Shown piece after piece: positions 23,058-31,388 of a DNA stretch of 64,000 bases. The position numbers and the translations under genes were made by a program. The notes beneath the pieces were generated by a model. The model searched no databases. It was not told the origin of the DNA and was given only the letters and a program-made list of their open reading frames with translations. The stretch is from Novosphingobium resinovorum (lineage in GTDB: Bacteria; Pseudomonadota; Alphaproteobacteria; Sphingomonadales; Sphingomonadaceae), in contig NZ_CP017075.1 of the NCBI RefSeq assembly GCF_001742225.1, positions 1,550,001-1,614,000 on the forward strand, given 5' to 3'. Numbering within the stretch: the first letter of the stretch is position 1; each line of letters starts with the position of its first letter.

Positions 23058-26000
23058 CAGCGGCCACCCATTGCAGCGTTGAAGGCAGTCGGGTTGTTCT
23101 TCACCCAGGTCAGCAGCGCCTTTTCACCACGCTTGGTGTTGAGCGCTTCCGCGAAGGCTGCCGCCGGGTCGAACACGACAATGTTCTTGATGTTCGTACC
23201 GCTGCCGCCTGACGGTGTCGCGCCGCCGTTCAACACGTGGCGCGGGTCGTCGCGGGTCAGCATCTCCTCGCCTTCTTCGGCGATGACCGGCACCTCATTG
23301 GGCGCGAGGCCGATGATACCGCCGGTGTGATACCGGGTCGCGCCGGAGAACCACGATGGGTTGACCGCACGTGGCCCCGAACCGGTGCGCCAGTTGCGAA
23401 CAACGTTCAAAATCTCTTGCACCCCGGCGTCGGTCTGCACCAGCGAGCCGCTGCCGATCACGCCACCGTCATGTGCGCGCACACCGGCGAAGGCACCGGT
23501 GCTCCCGGTGGCCCCACCGCCGGAAGCACCTCCAGCCGCGCCACCGATTGCCCCGGCGATAGCGTTGAAGATGATCTGCTGCAGGATCATGGTGGCAATC
23601 TGCCGCAGGAACTGGGCTGCGAACTGCAGGAATGCCGTGCCGAGCGCCTGAAACGCATTGGCCCCGCTGGCGATCGACTGGGCGAAGCTGTCGAGGGCGT
23701 CGGTGGCGTTGCTGGCGAATGCCTGGGCGATCTGCTGCCCGGAGATGCCCATGATGTAGCCGAGGTTCTGCCCGGCCGCTGCCGACGCATCTAGACCGAG
23801 GCGGATCGTATCGACCTGCGTCTGCGTCAAACCAAGGGCGGCCATCGCTTCCGGGTTACCGGCGAGTGACGAGTAGAACGTCTGCGCGTTGCTGATCGCC
23901 TCCAACAGCTTGGAGTTGACCATGTCCAACTGCGGCATGAGCTGCTGCGCGAGGCCGCGCTGCCCGGTTTCCTCGAAGTATTGGATGCGCTGCTGCAGGC
24001 TATCCCGCAACGCGCTGAGATCCTGCACGGGCTGATCGACGCTCTGACGCTGGTTCTCGAACGACTGGCGAGCGTTTGCCGCATCGAAGTAGGCCCCGGT
24101 TACCTCGCGCAGCTTCTGGATGCGCAGTTCCAGCGCCGGATCGTCGGCGGCGATACCAGCCTTCGACGCATCGTCCCGCACCTTGGCGATCTGCGTTTCA
24201 ATGTCGGCCTGACGCTGGGCCGCCAACAGCGCGTCGCCGGTCAGCGTGGACTGGTCGCGCAACTGCGTGGTCTCGAGTTCACGGGCAGCGTTCGCCCGGT
24301 CGAGCCCATCCAGGAATTCCTGCTGCTTTTCGACGACCTTGTCGTAGTCGGCTACGGCATCCGCGAGGTCGGTCTTGAAGCGACCCAGGCCATCCTCGAC
24401 GAAGATACCCTTCTGCGGGTCGACCGCCTTCCCGTTGACCTCGACCTGGTAATGCAGGTGCGCGCCGGTGCTGTTGCCGGTGTTGCCCGACCGCCCGATC
24501 GTCTGTCCCTGCTCTACGATCTGGCCGCGCGACACGATGGCATTGTCGGACAGGTGGCCGAACTTCGAGACGGTGTTGTTGCCGTGGTCGATGTAGACGA
24601 ACTTGCCCAGCTTGGAGTCGTAGCCGGTTTCGACCACCACGCCCTTGGCGGGGGCCTTGACCTGCGTCCCGGTCGGCACGGCGAAATCAACACCGCGGTG
24701 GAACGTCGATGCGCCGGCCTTCGGTGCGGTTCGCTGGCCGTATCCGGATGATACGCGGCCGCTGACCGGGTCGATGAACTGGGTCTGCTGCGCGAGACGC
24801 TTGGCTTCGTCGGCGGCCCGCTTTCGTTCGTCGGCCTCCTTCTTAGCCTGGTCGGAAATGCGCTTCTGGGTCGCCTCGCGAGCGCGTGCGACCTCCTGCG
24901 CGATATACGCCTGCTTGGTCGCCTCGTCGGCGAGTTTGAATTCCTTCTCGACAAACTCGGTCGCCTTGCGACGGGCTTCCGTTTCGGCCTCGGCGACCGA
25001 CTTGGATTCCTTCGCGGCCGCAGTGGCGCGCTGAAGGTCGCCTGTCTGCTTCTGCGACAACTGGGACTGACGGGCGATCGTGTCGCCCTGCTTCCCGGAC
25101 TCCGTGTTCTGCTTCTTCAGGGTGTCCAGCTGCCGGACAAGCGAGGCTTCCTGGTCCTGAAAGACCTTGAGGTTTGCCTGCAATCCGCCACGGGTAAGCG
25201 CACTGGCGTCTTTCAGGTCGCCCTGAATCCCGGCAATAATGTCGCGGGTCGTCTTCAGTTGCTTGGTGACGTCGGCCTCACTGGCCGCACCGCGAAGCTG
25301 CCGCAGGGCCGCAGCAGCGTCCCGGCCGAGGCCAGCCAATCCGGAACCGGCATCGCGAATCCACTGGGTGTCGCCGACCAGTTCCTTGAATTCTTGCCAG
25401 GCTGCGGAGAGTTCCCGCATCGCACTCGCCCATGGGCCGCGCATCTTCTGGGCCGCGTCTTCCTGGCGCGCCGAGAAAATATCGAGTGCTTCGTTGCGCC
25501 CTTCTGCTGCGCGCCCTTCTTCGAACAGCGTGCGGATATGGTCGCGCTGTGCGGCGGTCAGGAAGTCGTAGGAATCGTCGAGCCGCTTGACGGCCTCGTA
25601 TCCGCCGGTGAACGCATCGGCCACCTCGTTGACGGCGTCCTTCAGATCGACACCCATCACGTCGGAGAGATTGGACGCTGCTTCGCCGAACTGCTCGATG
25701 CGAGATTGGTCGACACCCTCGCGGACGAACTTTCGCACGGCAGCTACGGCGTCTTCCGCCGACAAACCGTATCGATCCAGCGCCTCGGCAGCGTCGTTCA
25801 GCGCACCAGCGCCATACGAGTTACCATCTGCCGATGCCGCCAGTTGGCCCAAGAAACCGCGAAGCCGTTCGGCCTCGTCGCCAGCTTCCTTGAGGCCGAT
25901 CACCACGGCGCCGATCGCTGCTGCGGCTGCCAGCACTGCGGGGTTCCCGAGCGCAGCAACGATCATGCTGCCGGCCCGGGGGAAGATCTGGATGATCTGA

Positions 26001-27253
26001 CCACCCTGCTGCGCCAGCGTCTGGGTCAGCGAGGTGCCGGACGCAAGCTGCGTCACTATGTCGTTCAACTGGAACGACAGGTTCTGCATCTCGTAAGGCT
26101 TCAGGCCGAACAGCGTCGGTTTGCCGCCGCCGACGTTCTGCTGCCCCAACGACTGTGCAGCATCGTCGGCGCGCTTCCGCAGCAGCGTCTGAGCCTGCGC
26201 CAGTTCCGTGGCGCTGATCTTCCCGCGATCATACAGCTTCTGGGCTTCGGCCAGTTCGCGGTTCAGCTTGTCCTGGATGGCCGCTAGTGGATTGAGTTCC
26301 GATCGCAGCCGTGCGGTGGCGTCGACCAGTTCGGCCTCGGCATCCGCAGCAGCCTGCGCCGCAGCTTCTTCTTGCCGCAGCATATCGGCCAGTGCGGTTT
26401 CACCTGCGCGGCCTGCACTGCCACCGTTTCCTTCGATGCGAGCGCGAGCGCGCTGGGCGGCCTGCGACATCTCGACCGCCTGCGCATACTCGCGCTCAGC
26501 CTGAGCAGCGCGTTCTCGGGCAGCGGTTTCCTTTTCGACTGCCGCGATCGCGCGCTCGGTGTCGGTCAACCCGGCACGGGTGAACACGCTTGCCGAGTCT
26601 TCGGCCGACTTGCCCGACGTCGCGTTGGTGCTTCGCGCAATAGACGCCTGCAGTGCTGCAGCCTTCTCTGCCGCGGCATTCTGGCGGTCCAGCGACCGGG
26701 TGTACTGTTCGGATTCCTGCTTTGCGAACGTTGTGACGGCGCCAACCAGTCGGGTCTGCCGCTCCAGTTGTGCAAGGTCAGACGCGCTGCGCTGGAACCC
26801 GGCATCCTGTCGGGACACTTCACGCTCAAGGCTGCGGTACTGTGCCTCAAGGTTCTTCACCTCGGCGGCAACGCCCTGATACCTGGACATGGCTTCCCGG
26901 GTCGGCGGGCCGACGAAGGAGTCCATCTTGCTCTGCGCTGCGCGGGCCGCTTCCAGCTGCCGGGTCAAAGCGCGAAGCTGTGCCTGGTTACTCGCCAGCG
27001 AGGTCAACTGACGCTCAAATGCATCGGCACCACGGTTGATGCTGCCGGAGATCTGGCTGTACGCCTTGTCGAGCCCGGCCAGTGCGCTGATCGTCTGCGT
27101 GATGCCCGACGCGGTGTTCGTCGACCCCGATGCAACCTGCTTCTGGGTCGACAGCAGATCGGAAAGCGCGGACTCAAACGCCTTGACGGCCTTGGTGCCT
27201 TCATCCCTGGCCCGGATGACGAGCGAAACGTCGGTCTGCCGCCCGGTTGCCAT
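23057..27253 (-). CDS. Tape measure protein with M23 endopeptidase domain
   Basis: 1398 residues. The long N-terminal part is almost wholly helical with Ala/Gln/Arg coiled-coil repeats, and a hydrophobic patch (MIVAALGNPAVLAAAAAIGA, about residue 437). At about residues 845-960 there is a lysostaphin-type M23 domain: SSGYGQRTAP, HRGVDF (metal His/Asp), then GNNTVSKFGHLS and HLHYQV. By the usual 1.5 angstrom per residue the tail would be about 200 nm, typical of a long siphovirus. The peptidase likely cuts peptidoglycan cross-links locally during DNA entry. The C-terminus contains a Gly/Ala-rich hydrophobic stretch. Confidence 0.93.
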   Translation of the reverse strand: MATGRQTDVSLVIRARDEGTKAVKAFESALSDLLSTQKQVASGSTNTASGITQTISALAGLDKAYSQISGSINRGADAFERQLTSLASNQAQLRALTRQLEAARAAQSKMDSFVGPPTREAMSRYQGVAAEVKNLEAQYRSLEREVSRQDAGFQRSASDLAQLERQTRLVGAVTTFAKQESEQYTRSLDRQNAAAEKAAALQASIARSTNATSGKSAEDSASVFTRAGLTDTERAIAAVEKETAARERAAQAEREYAQAVEMSQAAQRARARIEGNGGSAGRAGETALADMLRQEEAAAQAAADAEAELVDATARLRSELNPLAAIQDKLNRELAEAQKLYDRGKISATELAQAQTLLRKRADDAAQSLGQQNVGGGKPTLFGLKPYEMQNLSFQLNDIVTQLASGTSLTQTLAQQGGQIIQIFPRAGSMIVAALGNPAVLAAAAAIGAVVIGLKEAGDEAERLRGFLGQLAASADGNSYGAGALNDAAEALDRYGLSAEDAVAAVRKFVREGVDQSRIEQFGEAASNLSDVMGVDLKDAVNEVADAFTGGYEAVKRLDDSYDFLTAAQRDHIRTLFEEGRAAEGRNEALDIFSARQEDAAQKMRGPWASAMRELSAAWQEFKELVGDTQWIRDAGSGLAGLGRDAAAALRQLRGAASEADVTKQLKTTRDIIAGIQGDLKDASALTRGGLQANLKVFQDQEASLVRQLDTLKKQNTESGKQGDTIARQSQLSQKQTGDLQRATAAAKESKSVAEAETEARRKATEFVEKEFKLADEATKQAYIAQEVARAREATQKRISDQAKKEADERKRAADEAKRLAQQTQFIDPVSGRVSSGYGQRTAPKAGASTFHRGVDFAVPTGTQVKAPAKGVVVETGYDSKLGKFVYIDHGNNTVSKFGHLSDNAIVSRGQIVEQGQTIGRSGNTGNSTGAHLHYQVEVNGKAVDPQKGIFVEDGLGRFKTDLADAVADYDKVVEKQQEFLDGLDRANAARELETTQLRDQSTLTGDALLAAQRQADIETQIAKVRDDASKAGIAADDPALELRIQKLREVTGAYFDAANARQSFENQRQSVDQPVQDLSALRDSLQQRIQYFEETGQRGLAQQLMPQLDMVNSKLLEAISNAQTFYSSLAGNPEAMAALGLTQTQVDTIRLGLDASAAAGQNLGYIMGISGQQIAQAFASNATDALDSFAQSIASGANAFQALGTAFLQFAAQFLRQIATMILQQIIFNAIAGAIGGAAGGASGGGATGSTGAFAGVRAHDGGVIGSGSLVQTDAGVQEILNVVRNWRTGSGPRAVNPSWFSGATRYHTGGIIGLAPNEVPVIAEEGEEMLTRDDPRHVLNGGATPSGGSGTNIKNIVVFDPAAAFAEALNTKRGEKALLTWVKNNPTAFNAAMGGR

Positions 27254-27257
27254 GGTG

Positions 27258-27476
27258 TCAGTTCTCCGTCATCTGCTTGAGCAGTTTCTTGAAATGGTCG
27301 CCGCCCTTCTTCGACATGATCGACGCGGCGGCGGCTTGGATGGTGACGGCTTCGGTGGCGATCAGAGCGTTCTGTCGCTCGACCACCAGCGCGGCCTCGT
27401 CACCGAGGAAGCCCAGCGGATATTCACCGGCATCGGAGTGTCCCTGGGAGAGCAGCAGGCTGACCTTGCGCCGCAT
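27258..27476 (-). CDS. gpT-like tail chaperone extension (reached by -1 frameshift)
   Basis: Coordinates give the part from the first Met. The frame is open upstream across the stop of the gpG-like gene (27,500), and it is the -1 frame relative to it, as in lambda G/GT. Shifting at GCGAAAAGC (just before 27,502) would join the products and continue KLTLEKWVWEMRRKVS. A separate start at 27,476 has no ribosome site. The fused protein would act as an assembly chaperone that coats the tape measure and recruits tail-tube subunits. Gene order (tube, G, T, tape measure) fits exactly. Confidence 0.72.
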   Translation of the reverse strand: MRRKVSLLLSQGHSDAGEYPLGFLGDEAALVVERQNALIATEAVTIQAAAASIMSKKGGDHFKKLLKQMTEN

Positions 27477-27499
27477 CTCCCAGACCCACTTCTCCAGGG

Positions 27500-27976
27500 T
27501 CAGCTTTTCGCTGACTGGCTGAAGGCCGCCGTGGCTTTGCCGGCCAGTTTGATCACCACGGCGAGGAATTTTCCCGGCGGCATGCTCGACGAGAAGGTCA
27601 GCTCGCCGATCTTGAGCAGCGCTTCCATCTGGACCGGAAGCGGTAGCGATCGGGCAGCCTCGACGTCGCGCTCGTAGTCCGTGAGACCGAGCGGATTGAC
27701 CTCGGTGTCGGGTTCGACAAAGTCGTCGGTGACCTTGCTTCCCGATGCGATGGCGATCAGTTCGGCCATGATATCGGGAGCATCGGAAAGCAGGCTGACG
27801 ATAAGATCCTGCACTTCGGTGATGTTTTCCCGCGAATCCCAGAGCGCCGAAAGCTGCCCAGTGTGGCGGTTGTAGAGGGTGATCACCTTGTCCGGACTGA
27901 GGCCCCGGACGGTGAAAGATTCACCGCCGGGGACCTCGACCGTGGCCGGAGCAAAGGATAGGTTACGCAGTCCCAT
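27500..27976 (-). CDS. gpG-like tail assembly chaperone
   Basis: 158 residues, with no motif specific enough to name alone, but the position between tail-tube and tape-measure genes is that of gpG. It has an N-terminal beta part (SFAPATVEVPGGESFTVRGL) and a helical C-terminus ending SAKS. The stop is passed by a likely -1 frameshift at a run of four A residues, giving a minor GT fusion. The downstream gene continues in the shifted frame without a stop. It is expected in the cytoplasm during assembly and absent from mature virions. Confidence 0.75.
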   Translation of the reverse strand: MGLRNLSFAPATVEVPGGESFTVRGLSPDKVITLYNRHTGQLSALWDSRENITEVQDLIVSLLSDAPDIMAELIAIASGSKVTDDFVEPDTEVNPLGLTDYERDVEAARSLPLPVQMEALLKIGELTFSSSMPPGKFLAVVIKLAGKATAAFSQSAKS

Positions 27977-27989
27977 CGCTACCTATCCC

Positions 27990-28760
27990 TTATGCGGAGA
28001 ACGGACGGCCATCGACGTAGATGCGCTCGCGGCCGTCGTCGGGCTTCAGGATCTCGATGTTGAGCGACAGCTGCTGCCACTCGTCCGACTTGAGCGCGAA
28101 GTCGCCGTTCGGGCCGAGCTTCACGTAGGGGAGCAGGTAGTCCATCTTCGCGCCTTCGGGGTTCGCCGAGACGTAGAGGATGGCGCCTTCCACCTGCTGG
28201 TCGCCGGAAATGACCTGGGTGCGGCTGCGCGCAGCACGGTCGAAGGTGACTTCCAGGTCGGCATCGGCAACGATATCGCCGCCTTCGAGAACGGTGATGA
28301 GACCGAGTTCCAGGTCGACCGTGTAGTCTTCGTTCACCACGTAGGTGGTCGCGCCGACTTCGACGGTAACGTTGCTGATCGAACGCACACCGGTGGGATT
28401 GAGGGTCGTCCGGCCCAGCTGGTACATCAGGCCCGGCTTGACGTCGGTGATCGTCTCGGTCTGCGCGGTAGCGGCCGTCTGGACCAACGTCGAGGTATGG
28501 CCGAAGAAGAACAGCGCGAGGTTTTCGAGGCTGATATCGTCGGCAGTGAGCGACCCGGTTGCGGTCGTCTCGAGGATGATCGAGCGATCCTTCTGGCGGA
28601 TACCCTCGTCGGACGAGTAGTGGTCCAGCGTCTCGTTGTCGATCGTCAGGTTGAACTCGGGCGTGTTGCCTAAATATCTGAATCCTGCCGGGATCTGGGT
28701 ATTGGGTCGGAAGGCCGAGAAGTAGACCTTCCCTCGTCCAAGGGTATAGTTCTTTGCCAT
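27990..28760 (-). CDS. Major tail tube protein
   Basis: 256 residues from ATG 28,760, with AAAAGGTGA just upstream. The opening MAKNYTLGRGKVYFSAF and the beta-rich body (FNLTIDNETLDHYSS, TATGSLTADDISLENLALFFFG) are typical of tube proteins of sphingomonad/rhizobial siphophages. A domain at about residues 130-180 (GATTYVVNEDYTVDLE) resembles an Ig-like addition. The phage operator at 28,785-28,801 lies 24 bases upstream, so this highly expressed gene may have its own promoter, cut off from the head genes by the HNH insertion. Confidence 0.85.
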   Translation of the reverse strand: MAKNYTLGRGKVYFSAFRPNTQIPAGFRYLGNTPEFNLTIDNETLDHYSSDEGIRQKDRSIILETTATGSLTADDISLENLALFFFGHTSTLVQTAATAQTETITDVKPGLMYQLGRTTLNPTGVRSISNVTVEVGATTYVVNEDYTVDLELGLITVLEGGDIVADADLEVTFDRAARSRTQVISGDQQVEGAILYVSANPEGAKMDYLLPYVKLGPNGDFALKSDEWQQLSLNIEILKPDDGRERIYVDGRPFSA

Positions 28761-28784
28761 CTCATTTTCACCTTTTGCATGTTT

Positions 28785-28801
28785 CTCACGCAATACGTGA
28801 T
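28785..28801. promoter_or_regulatory. Phage 17-bp operator upstream of tail tube gene
   Basis: CTCACGCAATACGTGAT, nearly a perfect palindrome (TCACG, 7 bases, CGTGA shifted within the 17-bp frame). In the direction of the tail-tube gene the core reads TATTGC, a possible -10. It ends 24 bases before that gene's ATG and 19 bases beyond the stop of the HNH gene. Confidence 0.62.
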
Positions 28802-28820
28802 TCTAGAGGCATTCGGAAGG

Positions 28821-29459
28821 TTATGGTGCACTCTCGGATGCGGCGGCGGTCGGCCACGGCCAATGGTTCGATTTTAAAGCGTTTTCCCGGGCGGTGAGGT
28901 ATTGTAGGTTTTCCGCGACGTGCAAGCCGCAGATGATGTGCTCGCCGTGCTCGTTCACTCCTTTCAGGGGAACGCGGTGATCCACCTGCATTCCGCCCGG
29001 GCAACCTGCATATATCTCACGGATAGCATCCATGTCCGCCCATGGTGGGGTTGCATGGCGGACACGCTTCATTCGAGCCTTTGTCGTCGCGGCGGGCACA
29101 GGAGAATTTGCGTAGTAGCGGCGCCTAATAGCGTTGACTATGGGTCGATTTTCTCGTTTCCAGATGGCCGCTTTTTCAGCAGACCTTGGCTTATTATCCT
29201 TATACCACTCCCGAGACGCCTCTTTGGCGTATTCAATGTTATTTTGTCGCCAAGTTTTATGTCGCTCTGCGGCGCGCGCTCGGAACGCAGGAACTTCATC
29301 TCTGCGCCGTTTATGTTTGGCAAGATCGCACTCTACGCATTTGTATGTACTTACGAAGCGCGGTGAAAAATGACCGTTCCTACATGGCAAGTCCGGCATA
29401 AACTGCTTTTCGCCGGCAGCAATGGCTGCGTCACGCGCCGCATTTCTTCGATTAGCCAA
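28821..29459 (-). CDS. HNH endonuclease, probable homing insertion in tail operon
   Basis: 212 residues from a TTG at 29,459 with no strong ribosome site. The N-terminal zinc-finger set is CRNGHFSPRF and CVECDLAKHKRR, followed by a long basic helical linker and a C-terminal HNH core: MQVDHRVPLKG with HIICGLHVAENLQYL and the final NALKSNHW. The middle (about 29,100-29,350) is clearly AT-richer than the surrounding phage genes, a sign of recent arrival. It splits tail-completion genes from the tail-tube gene. It is similar in layout, not identical, to the HNH at 8,743-9,348. Confidence 0.83.
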   Translation of the reverse strand: MANRRNAARDAAIAAGEKQFMPDLPCRNGHFSPRFVSTYKCVECDLAKHKRRRDEVPAFRARAAERHKTWRQNNIEYAKEASREWYKDNKPRSAEKAAIWKRENRPIVNAIRRRYYANSPVPAATTKARMKRVRHATPPWADMDAIREIYAGCPGGMQVDHRVPLKGVNEHGEHIICGLHVAENLQYLTARENALKSNHWPWPTAAASESAP

Positions 29460-29468
29460 CGGATTCGC

Positions 29469-30035
29469 TCAGTCGTATGGCTTGCTGGCGTTCTCGACGA
29501 TCCGGACGGTGATCGAAAGCCAGAACCACGCAGTGCTGGACAACTCGTCAGCCGGCCGCACGACGCCCGAGCCGAACCGCAGCTTGGTCACCTCGCTGGC
29601 ACTCGAACCAGCAGCCTTGAGGCCAAAGATGTCCGGCTCCGTGCGGTCGTGTGGTAGGCGGCGCTTTGCCTCGGCTGCCAGCTTCTGGCGAACGTCAGCC
29701 AGCAGGACGTATGCCGTGTCGGTCGGGTTCGCCGGGTCGTCGGTCACCCAGCCCTGAATGAGAAGGTCGTAGTCATACTCCGACGTCGGCTCCGATGCCG
29801 GGGGCTCGGCCACTTCGCTCGCCGGGTCAACGCCTTCCAGGGTCGATACCATCGGCAGCGGGTCATTGTCGCCGAACCACGCGCGGCCGCGGTAGACGCG
29901 CGGCGTGAACACCCCGTCGCCGGGATCAAACGCCGAAAGGTCCGACACGAAGCCGTTCGCCGGGGTGATCTCGGCCAGGCATGCGGACAGTGCTTTTTGC
30001 AGCCGCAGTTTGAACGGCTCGGTATAGGTCGGCAT
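29469..30035 (-). CDS. Tail terminator (gpU-like)
   Basis: 188 residues. An N-terminal helix (FKLRLQKALSACLAEI) is followed by strands and a YDYDLLIQGWVTDDP segment close to those in lambda gpU-family proteins, then a helix (AYVLLADVRQKLAAEAKRR) and two final strands (AWFWLSITVRIVEN). This alpha/beta layout and its place after the gpZ-like gene fit the protein that caps the tail tube and joins it to the head. Its end abuts the inserted HNH gene by nine bases. Confidence 0.72.
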   Translation of the reverse strand: MPTYTEPFKLRLQKALSACLAEITPANGFVSDLSAFDPGDGVFTPRVYRGRAWFGDNDPLPMVSTLEGVDPASEVAEPPASEPTSEYDYDLLIQGWVTDDPANPTDTAYVLLADVRQKLAAEAKRRLPHDRTEPDIFGLKAAGSSASEVTKLRFGSGVVRPADELSSTAWFWLSITVRIVENASKPYD

Positions 30036-30655
30036 CAGAGTCCTTCCGTGCCCATCAGTCGCGAGAACTCGCGCTGCAGGTCAGTCTCGATGTTGGGGAT
30101 GTCGCTGCCCGCCACGCTGCGGAACACCTGGTTTACGGAAGGGCCGAACAGCAGGTAGAGCCCTGTCTTGCCCATCTGCTGCAGCGTGACCTTCTTGTTG
30201 TCGATCGTCTCACCGGGCTTCAGGCGGATCGCGACGCCCATGTTCGACTTGGTGTCCACACCGGAGCGACCTGCCGGTAGTCGAATGAGGAACATCCGTT
30301 TGCTGCGCGTCGCTTTGCCCGGAGTCACCTCGAACGTCACACCCGGTTTCGACGGTCGCCCGCGCGTCGCGAAGCGCGCAAGACTGGTCGGACGAAACCG
30401 CCCGGTGATCGACGCCTCGTCGCCGAAACCCTTGGCCGTGCGAAGCGCCAACCGGGAGTCATCGCCGCGCAGATACGACGCCGGAAAGTTGACCTGGTCT
30501 CGCATCTCCTTGGCAGTACGGGTGCGCGATCGACCAGCGGCGTAGTTGACGGCCCTGACCGCGTTGCGCCGAATGCGCTCCGGAATTGCCTCAATGCTAC
30601 GGGTGTCCGGGATGCCATCAAGCGCGACCACGTAGATCTCGTTGCCGAACTTCAT
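30035..30655 (-). CDS. Minor tail protein / tail completion (gpZ-like)
   Basis: 206 residues. It opens with MKFGNEIYVVALDGIPDTRS, then a basic helix (RIRRNAVRAVNYAAGRSRTRTAKEM) typical of the HK97 gp10/lambda Z group of tail-completion proteins; the rest is basic with a C-terminal VFRSVAGSDIPNIE segment. It overlaps the upstream joining-protein gene by four bases and shares a base with the gpU-like stop. It likely stabilises the head end of the tail and DNA position in the connector. Confidence 0.72.
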   Translation of the reverse strand: MKFGNEIYVVALDGIPDTRSIEAIPERIRRNAVRAVNYAAGRSRTRTAKEMRDQVNFPASYLRGDDSRLALRTAKGFGDEASITGRFRPTSLARFATRGRPSKPGVTFEVTPGKATRSKRMFLIRLPAGRSGVDTKSNMGVAIRLKPGETIDNKKVTLQQMGKTGLYLLFGPSVNQVFRSVAGSDIPNIETDLQREFSRLMGTEGL

Positions 30656-31017
30656 GCCGGAACCGGGAGGCCAGTGGTCTGCGCGACGGGCAACTTGGTG
30701 ACCCGGGCGGTGATGAAGCCGGCATCGTCCACGGGGTCGGCGGCTTCAATGTGGTACGCCTCACCTGCCTCGACCGACACGACTGCTTTGTTGCGCAGCC
30801 CGTTCACGGGAAGCTGGGAAGCCTGGAATACGATCTGAGGTTCGATGTCGGCACGCTGCATCATCTGCGGGTCGCCGAGCGCATCGAACTTGGTATGAAT
30901 GCGAACCGTGACGGGGACCGGTGAAGCCCCCGTCACAGGAATGTAGAACGCCCGCACCGCCAAAGCAGTGTGCAGGCGCTGCCGGGCAGCACGCTTGATG
31001 TCGCGGATGCCGCCCAT
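30652..31017 (-). CDS. Head-tail joining protein
   Basis: 121 residues. Size, beta-rich composition (FYIPVTGASPVPVTVRIHTKF, VVSVEAGEAYHIEAADPVDD) and gene order between the small head protein and the gpZ-like gene fit a gpFII-type joining protein, which attaches completed heads to tails. No specific motif is present. It starts seven bases after the upstream stop and overlaps the next gene by four bases. Confidence 0.65.
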   Translation of the reverse strand: MGGIRDIKRAARQRLHTALAVRAFYIPVTGASPVPVTVRIHTKFDALGDPQMMQRADIEPQIVFQASQLPVNGLRNKAVVSVEAGEAYHIEAADPVDDAGFITARVTKLPVAQTTGLPVPA

Positions 31018-31024
31018 TGCCGTG

Positions 31025-31330
31025 TTACTCGATCACGTCGGAACCGGCCGGAGCCGTCGAGGCAGCGGCGGTGGGGGTGAACAGCTTCGCTTCGTCGGCG
31101 GTGAGTTCGCGGACGGCCTTGAGATCCAGCAGCTCATTTCGTTCGGTCTCCGAGAAGGGAGTGAAGATCGACTTCGACGGGGCAGTCCTGCCGTCGCCGT
31201 AGGTGACCTTGAACAGAGCGAACACGGGATCGATGTCGTCTTCGGCTTCGATTTCGGGACGTTCGAGCTGGCTCGGCGAGACCTTCTCGACGGCCTTGCG
31301 AGCACCAGTATTGCTTCGGGAAGTTCCCAT
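31025..31330 (-). CDS. Small head-assembly protein (gpFI-like position)
   Basis: 101 residues from ATG 31,330 with AAAGGTG upstream; an earlier in-frame Met lacks support. The N-terminus is basic and probably disordered (GTSRSNTGARKAVEKVSPSQL), the C-terminus helical with LDLKAVRELTADEAKLF and a Ser/Thr/Ala tail. It occupies the position of lambda gpFI after the major capsid gene. gpFI helps terminase-bound DNA find the prohead, but sequence alone does not prove that role here. Confidence 0.6.
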   Translation of the reverse strand: MGTSRSNTGARKAVEKVSPSQLERPEIEAEDDIDPVFALFKVTYGDGRTAPSKSIFTPFSETERNELLDLKAVRELTADEAKLFTPTAAASTAPAGSDVIE

Positions 31331-31388
31331 AAAAGCACCTTTAAGTTGAAACGGCAGGCGCAACTCACCTGCCGTTCCGGGTTGAAGT

